Source: Prunus persica | Taxonomy: Eukaryota > Streptophyta > Magnoliopsida > Rosales > Rosaceae | Assembly: GCF_000346465.2 (NCBI RefSeq) | Contig: NC_034009.1 | Span: forward strand, 19,053,606-19,117,605 | Direction: 5' to 3' | DNA length: 64,000 nt | Shown: piece by piece, positions 31,802 through 55,840 of the stretch | Layout: every line of letters begins with the position of its first letter | Numbering within the stretch: the stretch's first letter is position 1 | Position numbers and translations under genes: made by a program | The notes under the pieces: generated by a model | Told to the model about the DNA's origin: nothing | What the model saw: the letters and a program-made list of their open reading frames with translations, nothing else | The model's database searches: none

Positions 31802-32011
31802 TTGAGGGGGAGGAGGGTTGGAGTGAGCCATAATTTAAGGATCCCGTGATCCCTGATTTCCTGGTGTAATTCACGTTACCTAATTATAATAATTAGCTAA
31901 TTACTTTTCCTTGTAGAAAAAATCAACTTGTACTTGTATATATATCCTCCTCTTAGAGAAATATAATATCAATCACAATTATTCAATCCAGTGTTTAGTT
32001 TGAGTGTTACA
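31802..32011 (+). repeat. Copia polypurine tract and short 3' LTR (193 bp)
   Basis: The purine run TTGAGGGGGAGGAGGG at 31802-31817 is followed by an LTR from TGGAGTGAGCC (31819) to GTGTTACA (32011). A TATATATATCC promoter-like stretch lies at 31937-31948. The matching 5' LTR is absent on the left, where the Tat LTR starts. Confidence 0.75.
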
Positions 32012-32080
32012 TGGTTACAAAACAATCCAATTCCATCACAACTTCTCATTCTCAACATGTCGAATATAACCAACTCTTAG

Positions 32081-32716
32081 TCTAGTAGCAAGGCCGGTCC
32101 TAAGATTTTGAAGGCCCTGTGAAAAATTTAAATTGGAGCCTTCACATAATCTAATATGAAAATACTAAAAAAAACATTTGCCATGTTAATGTCATGAAAC
32201 ATTTTTTTTTATAACTAAAATTCATCATCAACTAGCATGCAATACAATCACAAATCAAATTCATAATTTTTTTTTAACATTTTCATTTGATAAAGTTATA
32301 TATTAGTATGTTTGGTTAAAAAAACATAAGAGCTCAAGCGAAAGAAAAAGACATTATGTTTTTTTGCTTTTGTTAGGAGAAAGCGTATACATGTGATATA
32401 TACTATTGTTAGTTTAGTTGGATCTTTCCCCTTGAAATTTTTTTTTTTTTTCAAGCTCTTATATTTTTTTAAATTTTGTCGTTATAATGAAAAAGGAAAT
32501 AAAAATACGTATACAATCACATCACTACAACTCAAACTTAGGCCTTGTACAAAATGATATGCACTAAAAACCAACTTCACAAAATACACTTTTGCATCAA
32601 TTTACTCACCCTAGAGTATACAATTTTTATAATATTAATATATTTTAAAATTAAAAAAATTAAAAGCCTTATGCAATAGCACCACTTGCACCATATCAGG
32701 GCTGCCCGTCTAGTAG
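32081..32716. mobile_element. hAT-type MITE with 8-bp target duplication
   Basis: TCTAGTAG occurs at 32081-32088 and 32709-32716. The element between (620 bp) starts CAAGGCCGGTCCT and ends AGGGCTGCCCG, imperfect inverted ends of the plant hAT style. It is AT-rich and non-coding. Confidence 0.7.
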
Positions 32717-33084
32717 TACCAATATTAAAAGACATCCTGGGTTCAAGTCCCCGTCCCTCGATTATTTATATTCTCGATTAGTCTAGTCCAGTGGTACTTT
32801 TTCACTTTCCCAATATTGGATGAGCTCACAAATCCTCCACTTTCAATGATTAAAAAAAGAAACTGTCACCCGTAATTCGGCCAAAATTATGTTTACAGAA
32901 TAGCATACAATCCACAACTCATGGTTCAGTAAACCCAACATTGGCAATTAATAAGAGTCTGCGTTTGATGTTTAAACAATTGTACAACACACAAGGCTTG
33001 TCCTTAGAACATGCGTCTCTAATTGTTGGGAATGCCTTTCCTTTCCCAAAGCTATGGTACAAACAACAAACATCTGCTGCTGCC
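32717..33084. other. Downstream flank and 3' UTR of CRT3, with a tRNA-like B-box
   Basis: Non-coding. TGGGTTCAAGTCCCCG at 32749-32764 resembles a pol III B-box and may be a SINE relic. The part nearest 33084 should be the CRT3 3' UTR; no clear polyadenylation signal was singled out. Confidence 0.45.
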
Positions 33085-39675
<6,591 letters not shown>

Positions 39676-40206
39676 TTTCCTGCTAGAAATCAATGCAGAA
39701 AGACTTGCAGCTACGCTGGTCAACATGCTATTTATTGAAGGAGAGCATCAGACTTTTCACTGCACCCATTTTTATTCTCAGTAGTCCCAAAAGTAATTTG
39801 GATGTTTCTAGAAGGCCTTATTTTATTCAGGGCCATTTAAACATAAGCCCAAGTCATAAGGCCTAAGCATAAAAAAGCCCAATGCATTTTTTTCTTCTTC
39901 TTTTCTTATAGCCCTAATTTAAAGTAGATGGTCGATCAACATAGGTTTTAAAATTTTAAAATAAAAAATGAATTTTTAAAATTGTGCATAATAGCGAACA
40001 ATCTGTAATGGAACAACATTGGGCAAAAACAGCAAACTTCTTCAGATGCTGGGTAGAAATAGATTTAGAGAAAATGAACAAATTTAGGAGGGTTTCGGGA
40101 AAAAGATTGGATTGAGAAATTAGCAATAACAACAACAAAAAAGGGGATTGAGGGCTCATATCTAAGTATGGTTTAGACTAAATTACCATAAGAGGCTTTG
40201 AGCTGG
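39676..40206. other. CRT3 5' UTR/promoter and intergenic spacer
   Basis: No ORF with homology. The first ~80 bp upstream of the ATG probably form the 5' UTR. The remainder is AT-rich. I see no motif I would defend. Confidence 0.4.
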
Positions 40207-40556
40207 TTTAGTAACGTTTTCGGAGAATGTTTTCTTAGAATATTTTCAGAGAATGAAAACAAGAAAACGAATTTGTATTTTCATGAAATGAAAATGCGTT
40301 TGATGGATTAATTAGAAAACATCTTCAGAAAACAAAAATAATGAAAACGTATGCGGCAGTACAATTTGAAATAATAATATGCGAGTTATTTTTATGAAAA
40401 CGTTTCCCATGAGAACGAAAACAACTTTTTTCTGTTTTCTACAAGTACACATGAACTTGTTTTCATTTTATAAAAACATTCTCAGTGTTTTCTGTTTTTG
40501 GGCCACTGAACGTATTTTTGCCTCATTTTTGTTCACTGAAAATGAAATCAAACCCT
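40207..40556. mobile_element. MITE-like AT-rich block with imperfect inverted ends
   Basis: The left end GGTTTAGTAACGTTTTCGG resembles the reverse complement of the right end (GGGTTTGATTTCATTTTCAG). The middle is full of GAAAACG/CGTTTTC pieces in both directions. A target duplication was not found. Confidence 0.4.
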
Positions 40557-40560
40557 TAAA

Positions 40561-40880
40561 ATGTTACCGATCGGGGCCTATTATTCAAGTGACCGCAAGA
40601 GACTTGTTATACACAAACCTCAAAGAAAAGGGGGAAAAAATAGAAGAGGAGAAGAGAGAAGCAAATGTGCTTCTTCTTCCTCCTCTCCCTTTGTCGATCT
40701 CTTTAGGATTGGGAGTTGTTTGCTATGCTATGTTGGAGTTTGTGGAATGCAAGAAAGAATTTTGTAACATAATTCATGGTACCAAAACGAGCGAGGTTGC
40801 TTTTGAGAAGATGGTGGAATTGCATGCAGAGTTTTTGTATCATGTTAGGCTTTGGGAGTACTCAGAAACAAAATAACTAG
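40561..40880 (+). pseudogene. Possible LINE-type reverse-transcriptase-linked C-terminal fragment
   Basis: In one frame 40727-40800 reads FAMLCWSLWNARKNFV, which resembles the W-x-L/I-W-x-x-R-N-x-F segment after the zinc-binding domain of plant non-LTR retrotransposon proteins. The flanking sequence shows no RT. It overlaps in another frame an open stretch ending at 40876. Weak evidence. Confidence 0.3.
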
Positions 40881-41394
40881 CTCTTGGTATTTCTCTGTCA
40901 TGATAAATGGCCACTTCCATGGTTACCATTACAATTTTTTAAAATTTGAAGAAAATTTACATGGAAAATAAAAGGTTAAGTTAAAAAAGTAATTTGCTGA
41001 AAAAAAGTAATTTTCTCAAAAGAGAAAAAATGGCAAAGCTAACTGATTAATTGTGTAGATTGAAAAAGAATCTCTAATGCTCACAAGGATGCTATAAGAA
41101 CCAAAAAATTCCCCGCTCCCCAATTTTTTTCAATCTTGTATAATTTCAGGTAACAATTGAATTAAACGATGGAAAAAAGAAATGACACCTTGCACTTCAA
41201 ATCAAATTCTCTCTTGTAAGTAACAACCTTTCCATCTATACCTCCTCAAACCCATGTGAAGTTATGTACATAGATTAACGGCCTGAGCTCCTAGGACAAG
41301 TTGGTGGTTGAGGGCACAGCTTCCAGGGCTTGCCGCTGTATTTATGCAACCGCAGACACCAAAACACACACAACCAAACTAGGGTTTAATTGAT
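40881..41394. other. Intergenic spacer and 3' UTR of the DUF936 gene
   Basis: No coding. The 41200-41394 side is likely the 3' UTR of the neighbouring minus-strand gene. Confidence 0.4.
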
Positions 41395-46436
<5,042 letters not shown>

Positions 46437-47400
46437 TTTTGGACACCCCAATAGGCATCAGACAAAAAAAGTTCCAAACCCAGATGAAAAGCTTCAAGCT
46501 TTCACGCATAAACACAAGAATCCTGCACAAGGGGCTATTAAGAAAGCGTTTTTTCTCAAAACCCAGATTGGAAACTCAAAGATTTTATATATGCGAAGGC
46601 AAAGTTACGGCAGGGGATTGAAAAGGGAGGATTTTTCTCAGTACCCAGATGGAAAAAAAGGCTTTTTTTCTTGGTGCCGAGATTGAAACAATCTGTGGAC
46701 TTCGACGGGTTACAGAGATAGGAAAATGCTAGTGAGCTTTACAAGTAAATGAAATTTGTTACCAAAGAAGGGCTTAATCCCACAAAACACAAGTAGAGAA
46801 ACATGCAATGCACAAGATTCAGGTTTGGTAGGTGTGAGCTTTTGGCAGTAATAATGGTAAACATCTTTTTCAGGAAAAGAAAATCAAGAAATTAGAGGCA
46901 AACCCAGAGACATCAAATATATAACTAAAATATCAATCAGATCAAATCAAATCATCAACAAAGAAATGAATAAAGGGGTTTCAACAAATGGCATTAATGA
47001 CTGTGCAAGACAGAGAACAATCACCAACCCAGCGTATAAAAAAAATTGAGTAAATGACTGTAACCGAAATAGTGACATTTGCAATTTCTTCAACTTTCAA
47101 TAAAACCAAAAATGGGAAAAGAAGCAAGTTTTGGAAACATTGTTTGGCTTTTATAATTTTTGCTTTTTGGGTAAGGAGGATAAAAACAAAATGATTAGCC
47201 GAGTTGATGGAGAAAATTCCAGATCACAAATAAAAAGACCCTTAAAAAAGCAACCTTTCTTTAAGAAGACCGGGTGATAATGGAGAAGTACAGATGAGAA
47301 GTGCCTTGTGCAGTGAACATGAGAATGGGAATGGGTTGGTGTTGGAAATTTCTTTTATTTGCAGCAAAACAGAAAGAGGGAGAGAGATTGGGAATAATTG
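46437..47400 (-). other. 5' UTR and promoter region of the DUF936 gene
   Basis: No homologous ORF. The region is purine-rich near 46560-46700. A 5' UTR intron is possible but I cannot place one. Confidence 0.4.
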
Positions 47401-48482
47401 ACGCCAGGCTTATTGTATGATTGAGTTACAAGGAGCTGTCAGGGCCTGACACAAACTCACCACACACAAAACACACATGCACATCATAAAACGATAGAAA
47501 ATCTGAAGCTGCCCCACTTGGGTTGCTTTTGGAGCCTTTGATTGATTTATTTGGGTTTTCAGAAATGAAGTGAAAGAGTGATTGTTTGTTGAGCCAAGGA
47601 AAGCCAAAGGGTCTCTCAGGAATTGTTGCAGCAAGCAACTGGCTGGGTGGGAATCTTGGCAGAAAACCAATTATTATTATTATTATTTTTATTGGTAGCT
47701 TATGAATTTTTAAATGATTTATTTATTATTTCGAATTTGTTTATATAATTTTTTGACTTTTGTATTGAGAGTATGCAAATGGGTGCATGTGGAAGGTGAT
47801 GGAGTGTTAGAAACAAGGTAATGGTGTGTCGGCTACCTGAAAAGGTGTCACATCCCCAAGATAGCAGCTACAAGTTTACAACCTTTTATTTTATTTTCCA
47901 ATGTTTTATTATTTTTTTATGAAGTTTTCTTTAATTCTTTTTTTTTCTTTTTTTAAATAAACGCCATAAGCTTATTTCTGATTGCTGGCGCAGTCTGCAA
48001 AACATAAATTCGAGCCTACCTTATCCCACTATACATACTAGCCCCTTGACACATGCTCACGTATGTGTTAATTGGTTTTTTATTTTTTTTTTAATTTTAT
48101 TTTTAGAATTAATAAAAGATAATAGAGTAGTTATGTTCCATAAAAGTAGGACCTATTATCTTTTTTTTTTAATTTTAATTTTTTTAATATTAAAAAATAT
48201 GAATTTACCATATTATCCTCATTTAATTAATAATTTCAATTCTTAATGTTTGAATTAACAAAGGGCATTTTTTGGTATTTTGAATGTTTCACCGTTCTCT
48301 GCCTTTTGCTTTATATATATAGATATATTGGGCACCACTCAATAGAATAACGAAATCCCTTGATGTTAATGACAAAAGAGGCCAATGAGGAGGTTGCAAT
48401 CTCATAACAATTTGATTCAAATACGTGAATCACATTCATTTGTAAGACTTGAATTCATCCGTGCTCCCTTGGGAAAAACCAA

Positions 48483-48484
<2 letters not shown>
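47401..48484. other. Intergenic, AT-rich
   Basis: Contains an ATT microsatellite (47671-47691) and several poly-T runs (47930-48190). No gene seen. Confidence 0.5.

Positions 48485-48515
<31 letters not shown>
48485..48515. repeat. Poly-C tract of 31 bases
   Basis: An unbroken run of 31 cytosines, 12 bases from the TIR element that follows. The true length may differ because such runs are hard to sequence. Confidence 0.9.
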
Positions 48516-48517
<2 letters not shown>

Positions 48518-48527
48518 ATTCGAATTT

Positions 48528-49016
48528 GCTTGGCACCGAGATGCCAAGGTATGCTTTCCACGTCAGCATTCCTATCCAATTGCATCCTGACAACTGACCA
48601 CTACTCCCACATTTTAAAAAATTTTGGTTTGATAAACATTCACACCTATTTCTCTTTCCAACCGCTCCTCCTCCTTCACAACTGCCGGCCTCGGTGTCAA
48701 CCTCGCTATTGCAATCATCCATCCTCCGAGCCCTCGTCCCCTCCTACATCGTTGTCGGCATCATCTCTCTCCTTCTCACAGGCTCCCTCACTCTCCTCAC
48801 GTCAACAATAGTGGAGGTGGCGACTTTGCCGACCTTGCCGACCTCCAAATTTGAGGTGGCTTTAGATCCGGAGACCAGTCTCCAATATTACCGACACGAA
48901 GATAGAGAAAGAGAGGGAGAGATGAGAAAGAAAGAGAGCCAATGAGATGAAGGCTGAAAGTGGTGAGGAGGATACTGACGTGGGAAGCTTACCTTGGCAT
49001 CCTTGTGCCAAACAAG
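48528..49016. mobile_element. Non-autonomous DNA transposon with ~46-bp terminal inverted repeats, 489 bp
   Basis: The left end 48528-48573 (TTGGCACCGAGATGCCAAGG then CTTTCCACGTCAGCATTCCT) matches the reverse complement of 48969-49016 at about 80 percent. The ends contain their own small palindrome (CTTGGCA...TGCCAAG). The GC-rich middle carries an 83-codon open frame at 48694-48945 (LRALVPSYIVVGIISLLLTG, then SKFEVALDPETSLQYY). This looks like protein sequence but I do not recognise it, so gene capture is possible. No target duplication was fixed. Confidence 0.65.
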
Positions 49017-49104
49017 TTTTTCTCGCCCATCCCCAAATCAACAAATATTTTTCGAAAGGATCCTATTTAATTTTTCCAATGCTGAGTTGCCTCTTTTTTT
49101 CTGT

Positions 49105-49988
49105 ACTACGATTAGGCCTGGGCATGAATCGTTTCGGAACGATAGAAGGCTCTTCCGTTAATCAAATTAAAGACTTTAGTAGATTTCAGATTGGTTAATC
49201 TAATATTCGGTTCGTATTGGTTCGGAACGCCAGTAGTACTATAATAAAAACATACAAATAAAAATACAATTTATAATACTTTCATGTAACATAAGTTCTT
49301 GAACAAATACACCAAATTATCCTTGTAAAATACAAAAATCCAATAGTCTAATTCATCCAAGTATGAAATCAAATAACTTAGTCAATATATCATTCAATAT
49401 ATACTCAAGATGTACTGGGAAACACTTGTGTTTGTTGTTTGAACATTTGAGTGTTATTTTTACTGAATTCTTTGCATTTATTTAAATGATTTTGACATTT
49501 TTTTTTTCACGTTGGGTTCTTTAGTTTTTCATGTTGAATCCAACCATACAAAGAACATAAAATTTGAATCAACAGTTGGAAAGCTACAGGTAAAAAACGA
49601 GATAATGGTCGAAACTGAAAAACATAGAAAATTCATAAATTCCTCTCTAATCAAAAAGTGCTACAGTACCCCAGGGTGATAAAGAAGTGATAGAATGGTG
49701 ATAAAGTAGTGATACAATGTTGATAAAGCAATGATGAAAGAGTGATATAAAATGCTGATTGTATTTATCTTTAGTTTCTTGTTTTATATTTAAATAATAG
49801 AATAAGTATACGGGTTTTCGTTGGGTTAGGAATATTGTTTTCGTTAACCAAATCTAACATCTTGGTATGAATAAAATCAAAATAATTAAAATTAAAAAAT
49901 AATTATTTAACCTAACCACACCAAACCGTCAGTACGGTATGGTCGGTACACGAATAATTCGGATGAGATGCCCACCCCTAACTACGAT
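49105..49988. mobile_element. hAT-type MITE, 868 bp, with perfect 8-bp target duplication
   Basis: ACTACGAT is present at 49105-49112 and 49981-49988. The element 49113-49980 starts TAGGCCTGGGCAT and ends ATGCCCACCCCTA, so the terminal repeats pair as TAGG[CG][CG]TGGGCAT. The subterminal TTCGGAACG and GGTACGG-type sequences are those of common plant TAGGGGTGGGCA elements. It is non-coding. Confidence 0.9.
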
Positions 49989-51039
49989 GAACCGGCTGAA
50001 TATCTCAAAACTCAGATTGAACTATATTTGCCAATAACTTGTAAGGGCAATTGTAATTATCTTTTATCTATAAAGTATAGGCAATATATGCCAAGTAGAG
50101 GCAAACCAATCCACAATATTAATTACCAATGTAACGCCAAACTTATCTACCAAAATGATTAGGTGCTGCATGCCTTGTTGATACATAGGACACATAATAT
50201 GTATTTGAATATAGCGTGATAATATTGAACTTTTTGCAAAAACAACCAAGCCAAATTCTTGATTTTAGGAGCTACCTTAAGCTCCAAGATTTTCTCTATC
50301 ACCAACATCATCTCTTTTCTTTATGTAATAAATTAGCATGGGAGAGGCTTTTAGCCCAACATAAAGGATATACTATTTATAATCATATTAATTAGATAAT
50401 TCGATTGCAAGGTGAGTTATATAGTTTGTCCAATAGATTTCAAAGCCCTAGTTGACCCAAAAAAAAAGAAAAGATTTCAAAGCCCTAACCTTATGGACAC
50501 GTTAGTTAGTAGTCGATTACCTAATGATTTGCTTGTCTCCAAATTGCTCCACTTACAATAAAGATGTTGATGATACCCAAAGTGTGTGTAATAATGTGTG
50601 TTTATAAAGCTAGGAAAGATAAAGCAAGAAGCTTAAGCTTCTTGATCACACTCATGGAATCTCAATGCTTAAGCTTAAGCTTCTTGACCACACAATTAAC
50701 AAAAAACTAAAACCAGATAGAATTTTGTTCCATCTTTACCTTTTTCTTAATATTATCTTGAACAAATTTCCTCTCTCCAACCTCAACGCCACTATCACAC
50801 GTCCACCCGGCAACCATTATAACGACAACTATTGTCACCACAAATTCTATCACCAACGCCACAAAGAAATTTCATCATGCTTAATAGGAATTTTCACAAG
50901 AGTGAATTATAACATTTTTTTCGGTCTATTATGTGCACGTGATTCACCAACTTTGTATAAGGAATTACTGAGGTGGAGCAAAGGTGGTTTCACCATTTTT
51001 TATTTTGTTTACCGAAGTTAGAAAGGGGGAGGGGGGAAA
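49989..51039. other. Intergenic, AT-rich
   Basis: No gene. A palindromic phrase AAGCTTAAGCTTCTTGA occurs at 50628-50645 and 50672-50690. Confidence 0.5.
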
Positions 51040-51125
51040 CTTAGACAGAGAGAAATTGTGAAATTTGAACCCAAGACCACTTTGTAGCTCACTAAAGACT
51101 TGAGCCAATCCAACTAACATCTCAT
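51040..51125 (-). mobile_element. tRNA-derived SINE relic
   Basis: The minus strand reads GTTAGTTGGATTGGCTCAAG (A-box-like) and, about 35 bases on, TTGGGTTCAAATTTC (B-box-like), the internal pol III promoter order of plant SINEs. No target duplication or tail was fixed. Confidence 0.45.
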
Positions 51126-52319
51126 TGACTCGAGCAGTAGAGTGGGGGCTATGATCCTAGGACAAACACCATTGTCCAAGTCATGTGACCTTGGATGTTA
51201 TAGCGAACCACCATAAGTGCCACGTGATATCTCTAATATTACTCTATATCAAATGGAAGTTGATCCGTTTGGTAAAAAACAAAAAAATGGAAGTTGATCT
51301 GGGGAAAACCGACGTTGCAATAAATGATGGTATTCTCCTCCTTGGTTTCAAGTCACACAAATTACAAGTGGAGGAAAAAAAGAAATTCAGCATCCACATT
51401 AATTGATTGAAAGCATATAACCTCATAATCTTCCATTTCTTCAGATCCTGCCACTCAATATGTGAACATGTGATGCAAAATATTCAAGTACATCTTTTGT
51501 TTTTCAGACAAACACAGTACAAAAGATCAGCTGGTAAAGATACGTGGGATCTCACCTTATTAAAGATGGGGCATCGCTATCCTACTGAGATGGTTCCCCC
51601 TTCGTTTTCATAGCTTCCAAACTTAATAAGTACAAATGTAAATAAAGACATCAAATTCATACTATTGACTGTGGAGATGTTAAAAGCATCATGGATGGAG
51701 GGTTGGATCGGGGGTTGCCATGCAAAAGGCTCCCCATGCTCTTTGAGCGTTGCGTTGTGGAACCAGCTTGCATTAACGACTGACAGCCACACGCAGGCAT
51801 GACTCTTGGTAACTTTACTCTTTGAAAATTTGGGGGCAGCCCACATATAAACATATCTCCACTAGTTATACTTTGCATAAGGCCAACTTAAGCACTATTG
51901 AGTTGTAAAATGTATGTCCATGTCAAACTGAAAAATTCCTTGTCATAAAATACTTCAGATCAGAAACATATTTCAATTGGGAAAGGGGGCCCCATGCCAC
52001 ACACATAGAGGCTCCAAGATAAATATTTGGAATGAACATTTTCAACTTGGAATGATGGTTTCTGATAGCAACAGGCATCTGCACAAAAGAATAAGCGACT
52101 TTATATCTACTTAGGTTATGAGGAAACATCAACAAAACTTGAATTGACCAGATTAGAGAATGCAAATGTAGCTCTCAAATTGAAACCTTTTTCTGCATTA
52201 AAAAGTGAAAAAAGCCACACTTCATTTTCACCCGTCCCCACTATAATGGATGCAAGAAATCATTTCTAGACATCTACTCAACTAAGGTAAGTAACTATCC
52301 TATGTCCACCTTTCAGTCT
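51126..52319. other. Intergenic spacer and 3' UTR of TGD2
   Basis: Several short open frames but none with family features. The last ~200 bp before 52320 should be the TGD2 3' UTR. Confidence 0.4.
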
Positions 52320-55300
52320 TCACAATAGCCTGCTGAGAGACTTGATCAGCAACTTCAAATTTTTTCTTGTAGCTTCATCACCCGTAAATCCAAGAATATC
52401 AGAGCTTAAATTCTGCAATGATGAAAGAATGATAAAGACAAACAAGAAAACAGATGGATATAAAAGAGATTAAGGGGAAAAAATTTCCACAGGATAATGT
52501 TATCACTCGGCAGCTAGGATCACCTCAATATTCTTCAAGGTGAAAATCAAAGTGTACACGGACTTCTGAATCAGTTCTGTATTCTCAGGGGTCATAATAG
52601 ATGAATGCACCTTTCTGCAGAAAATCACTCTATATCATTACCATTAGCCTCTAACCAAAACAGAGACAGGGATAGAAAGAGAAAGGAGAAAGAGGGGCGA
52701 GGGAGAGAGGAGAGAGGAGAGAGAAAGAGAGACAGCGACAGAGGGAGATTTCCATATAAAACTTTCCGACATTTCTTTAAACCTTTGATAGAGTTCTGTT
52801 GAAAGTCTATTTGGGATATATGAAAAAGACATCGTAAATCAAACCTTAAACACCCCAACATAATAATCATAACTCCTTACTCTGTACTATGACATGGATA
52901 AATGAGTGCTGTTCATAATTCCAGTATCAGTAAACATAATGTGAGTGTTAAAAGTCAGAGACTTCTACAGCTACATAACGTTATTCAGAACATTGACCTA
53001 GAACACCTTAAACAAACATCGCAATAAAGATAAAAGACAAGGAATCACTAAATATATTAATAAGCTAACTACTACAAAAAGAAAAAAAAAAAACTAAATA
53101 TAGATAAATTGAGACAATTCACCTCACATCCTCCGAAACTTGCGTAAGGCTTCTGGTCAAACTGTCAACTTCCTTTAGCAGACCACTATCACGAAACTCA
53201 GCCAGCAAAGGTTGAACATCTTCAGCCATGGCTTGTATCTGAGAAATCACTACATCAAAGCCGAATAATTGTGCATGAGAACATATTAAAATCATGGTAC
53301 AAATGATGAATTAAATTTAAAATAGTGAAACAAGTGCAAACCCCATGTATGCCTATGCATGTGGGCACACAGAAAGACACACACTGCAACACATACACAT
53401 GCTAATACAGGTGATTTGCTCTGCAAAATGGATTTTCTGGCCATTGTTGTGATTGTGAAACTGACACCAATTCCAGCAGCACATCACAACAAGAAAACAC
53501 AGCAGTAATATCACTGAAAGGAGAAAGAACTAAATATTTCACAGTTTTTGGCTTTTTGCTGAAATACAGAGCCCCTTTATGCCATGATGTTTCCATTGTG
53601 GCTACGAAAAACAGGCACTGGCAGCCAGTCAACATATTAGAAGTTCAACTTGGAAGGACCAAATTTCTTGAACACGAAGGAACTTAAAACACATCGCATT
53701 GTCCTAAAATCTAAAAATTATAAGCTACGTACTGATGCTTTTCTTGTTAACACTCCTAAGGGATCAGAGTATATGGGTTTCACCTAGTCTGCTAAAAGGG
53801 GTTAAATTTGTGTACTCTTAATGGCAAAATTCATCTATCCGAGAGTCAGCCACCTTATCTATGTAAAAATAAATTCATGCCCTGACAACTTAAATGCAGT
53901 CAAACAATTAGAATCTGTAACTGACATCAATTCTTTCAAAAAGCTTTGTAATTTCTCAGATGACTTGCATCCTGAATGGGCAATCTTTCAAAATTAGTAT
54001 AAATAAATTGTTAAATAGATGGGTTTAGGCTACTACAACTTTAATTTAACAAATCAGACGAAAAAAGGTTACTTAATAGTTATTAAGTCTTAGGATACTG
54101 AAAGATATGTAAATCCCTGTTGCAGTTTTCCGATTGTGATATGTACGTGTTATCTTCCAGGACCTCCCACAAATGCACAGGTGTGCCATAGGAAAGTGTG
54201 ATTCCTTTGCCTGATGCCAAATGGCTGATGAAGTCCCTACACTTTTTGCCTTTATGAAGCAAATAGATGTGGCCCTAATAAATTCTAGAACAAATAGGTC
54301 CTCATCCACGATATCCTAATGAACAGAACTGGTAAGAATAGCTCTAATCATCTTTTTCTTCAGAACCAACAAGCTTATGGATCCCAGAAAGCAAATGAAA
54401 AGGGGGTGGGGAACTGTTATCCAGATCAACACTGACAATTATCGCTAAAGAAAACATAAGAGGGCACATCACACCTTTATAAGCAGTGGCTTTGCCTCTT
54501 CTACAACAGAAGCAACTCGTTCAACAAGTGAATACGTATTCGCAATACCGATTTCCTCCACTTCACGTCCAAGACGAGTGAATATACCTACCAATGCATC
54601 TAAGCTTACCCCCTGATATCCTTTCATCTTTTGCCTATCGCATACAATAAGACCTTCTTTGTCACATTCAGGATGAAGAGGCCCAACTGCAATATTGGGA
54701 ATTGGATATCTAGGTGTAATGTCGATTCTAGTTTCCATGAGAAGACCTGACTGGTTTACCTCAATCAGTGAGTTTCGAGGTATCACAGTTTTATCATCTT
54801 CAACCTACAAAAGCAGTAATGTCATTGTCAAGATGAAAAAGTAAAAACATATTGTATTTCCATTATCACAGTTTTATGATACTGAAACACACCTCAACAA
54901 CTGCTTCAATACTTTCCAAGGAAGAGTTAACACGGACAACACTGCCGACATTGACCCCTCTAATCCTCACTGGTGTTCCAGTGGATATTCCACAAGCTTG
55001 AGTAAACTCAAACACAGCAAAGTATTTCCTGAATCTAGACCGCAATTGATAACCCCTCAACCAGGCCAAACTGAGTGCAAGTAGAACTGCACCAGAAACT
55101 AGAAACAACCCCACCCCACCTTCCCATATGCTTCTACGACCAAACCCAAAATCACTCAATGGTCGTAATGTTGCCTTCCAAATAGTTCGAGGAGCATCCC
55201 AAACAACTGCAAGTGGATTCTTTTTTTCCGAAGAAGAGGAGGGTGGTTGACTGTGTCCTGTATCCGCAGATGTAGCTCTTATCCGGGTTACTTTCGCCGG

Positions 55301-55378
55301 TGATCTTGAAGGAAGATAAGGCAAGCTATTTGAAGAAATGCGCGACAAAGATAACATCGTGGGGCACGTTGAGACCAT
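52320..55378 (-). CDS. TGD2: TRIGALACTOSYLDIACYLGLYCEROL 2, chloroplast inner-envelope lipid-binding MCE protein, 5 exons, 371 aa
   Basis: Exons: 55378-54893, 54804-54475, 53238-53123, 52614-52524 and 52412-52320. All introns are GT-AG and the frame closes exactly. Residues 1 to about 45 are Ser/Arg-rich, as in a chloroplast transit peptide. Residues 88-107 form one transmembrane helix (GVGLFLVSGAVLLALSLAWL). The MlaD/MCE domain follows (about 118-200: FEFTQACGISTGTPVRIRGV, VGSVVRVNSSLESIEAVVE, IEVNQSGLLMETRIDITPR). The C-terminal half is helical (VSLDALVGIFTRLGREVEEI; KNLKLLIKSLSRLL end). TGD2 is the substrate-binding part of the TGD1-2-3 ABC transporter, which imports ER-derived lipid to the plastid; Arabidopsis TGD2 is of similar length. 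It binds phosphatidic acid (known for the family). Confidence 0.97.
52660..52750. repeat. GA-rich purine tract in TGD2 intron 3
   Basis: About 90 bases almost entirely A and G (AGAGAGGAGAGAGG and variants), just upstream (on the gene) of the acceptor at 52615. Confidence 0.8.
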
Positions 55379-55840
55379 AGTTGCCTAATTCGCTCACCCC
55401 CTACGAATTTCGATCTGGATCGAGCGTACCCAATCGCGGTACGGTATCGATCTGGATCTGGAACGAAAGATTTAACGACTCAGTTCCAGAGGAGAGAACA
55501 GTACCTGATAGACGACGGCGCTGCTACAGAACAGTACCTGACCGCCGACAGCAGACGAGCAATCGAGGGCACATGAGGGAGCGCTCTAGCCGATGAGGAG
55601 CCCACGTTTGATTCTTGGTCTCTTGGCATGCGGGGAAGGAAGATATTGGGTTCGGAGAGGTATTTTTCGGACGAATGGATTCCAAGAGCACAGCCCAGCC
55701 CAGGCAAAAGGCCTCCTGGTCTTCCAAAATCAGCTCCAGTGGTGACATCCAGCCCGGGCAACAGCCACCAAGTCCAGAGTAAGCCCAAGGCAAAAAATCT
55801 GAAAAATTACCAAAAAATTCAGAATATTTTTTAGGGAAAT
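55379..55840. other. TGD2 promoter and 5' flank
   Basis: No convincing coding. The region is GC-richer than the island average. A retrotransposon LTR appears to begin some 460 bp upstream of the TGD2 start codon. Confidence 0.4.

Noticed and set aside
32749..32764. Possible tRNA gene because of a GGTTCAAGTCC B-box
   Set aside because: No matching A-box, anticodon arm or acceptor stem can be folded around it. At most it is a SINE relic.
40379..40876. 165-codon plus-strand open frame
   Set aside because: It spans a MITE-like AT block and a possible LINE fragment read in another frame. It has no signal of one coherent protein.
48385..48811. Proline- and glycine-run open frames
   Set aside because: They are translations of the poly-C tract.
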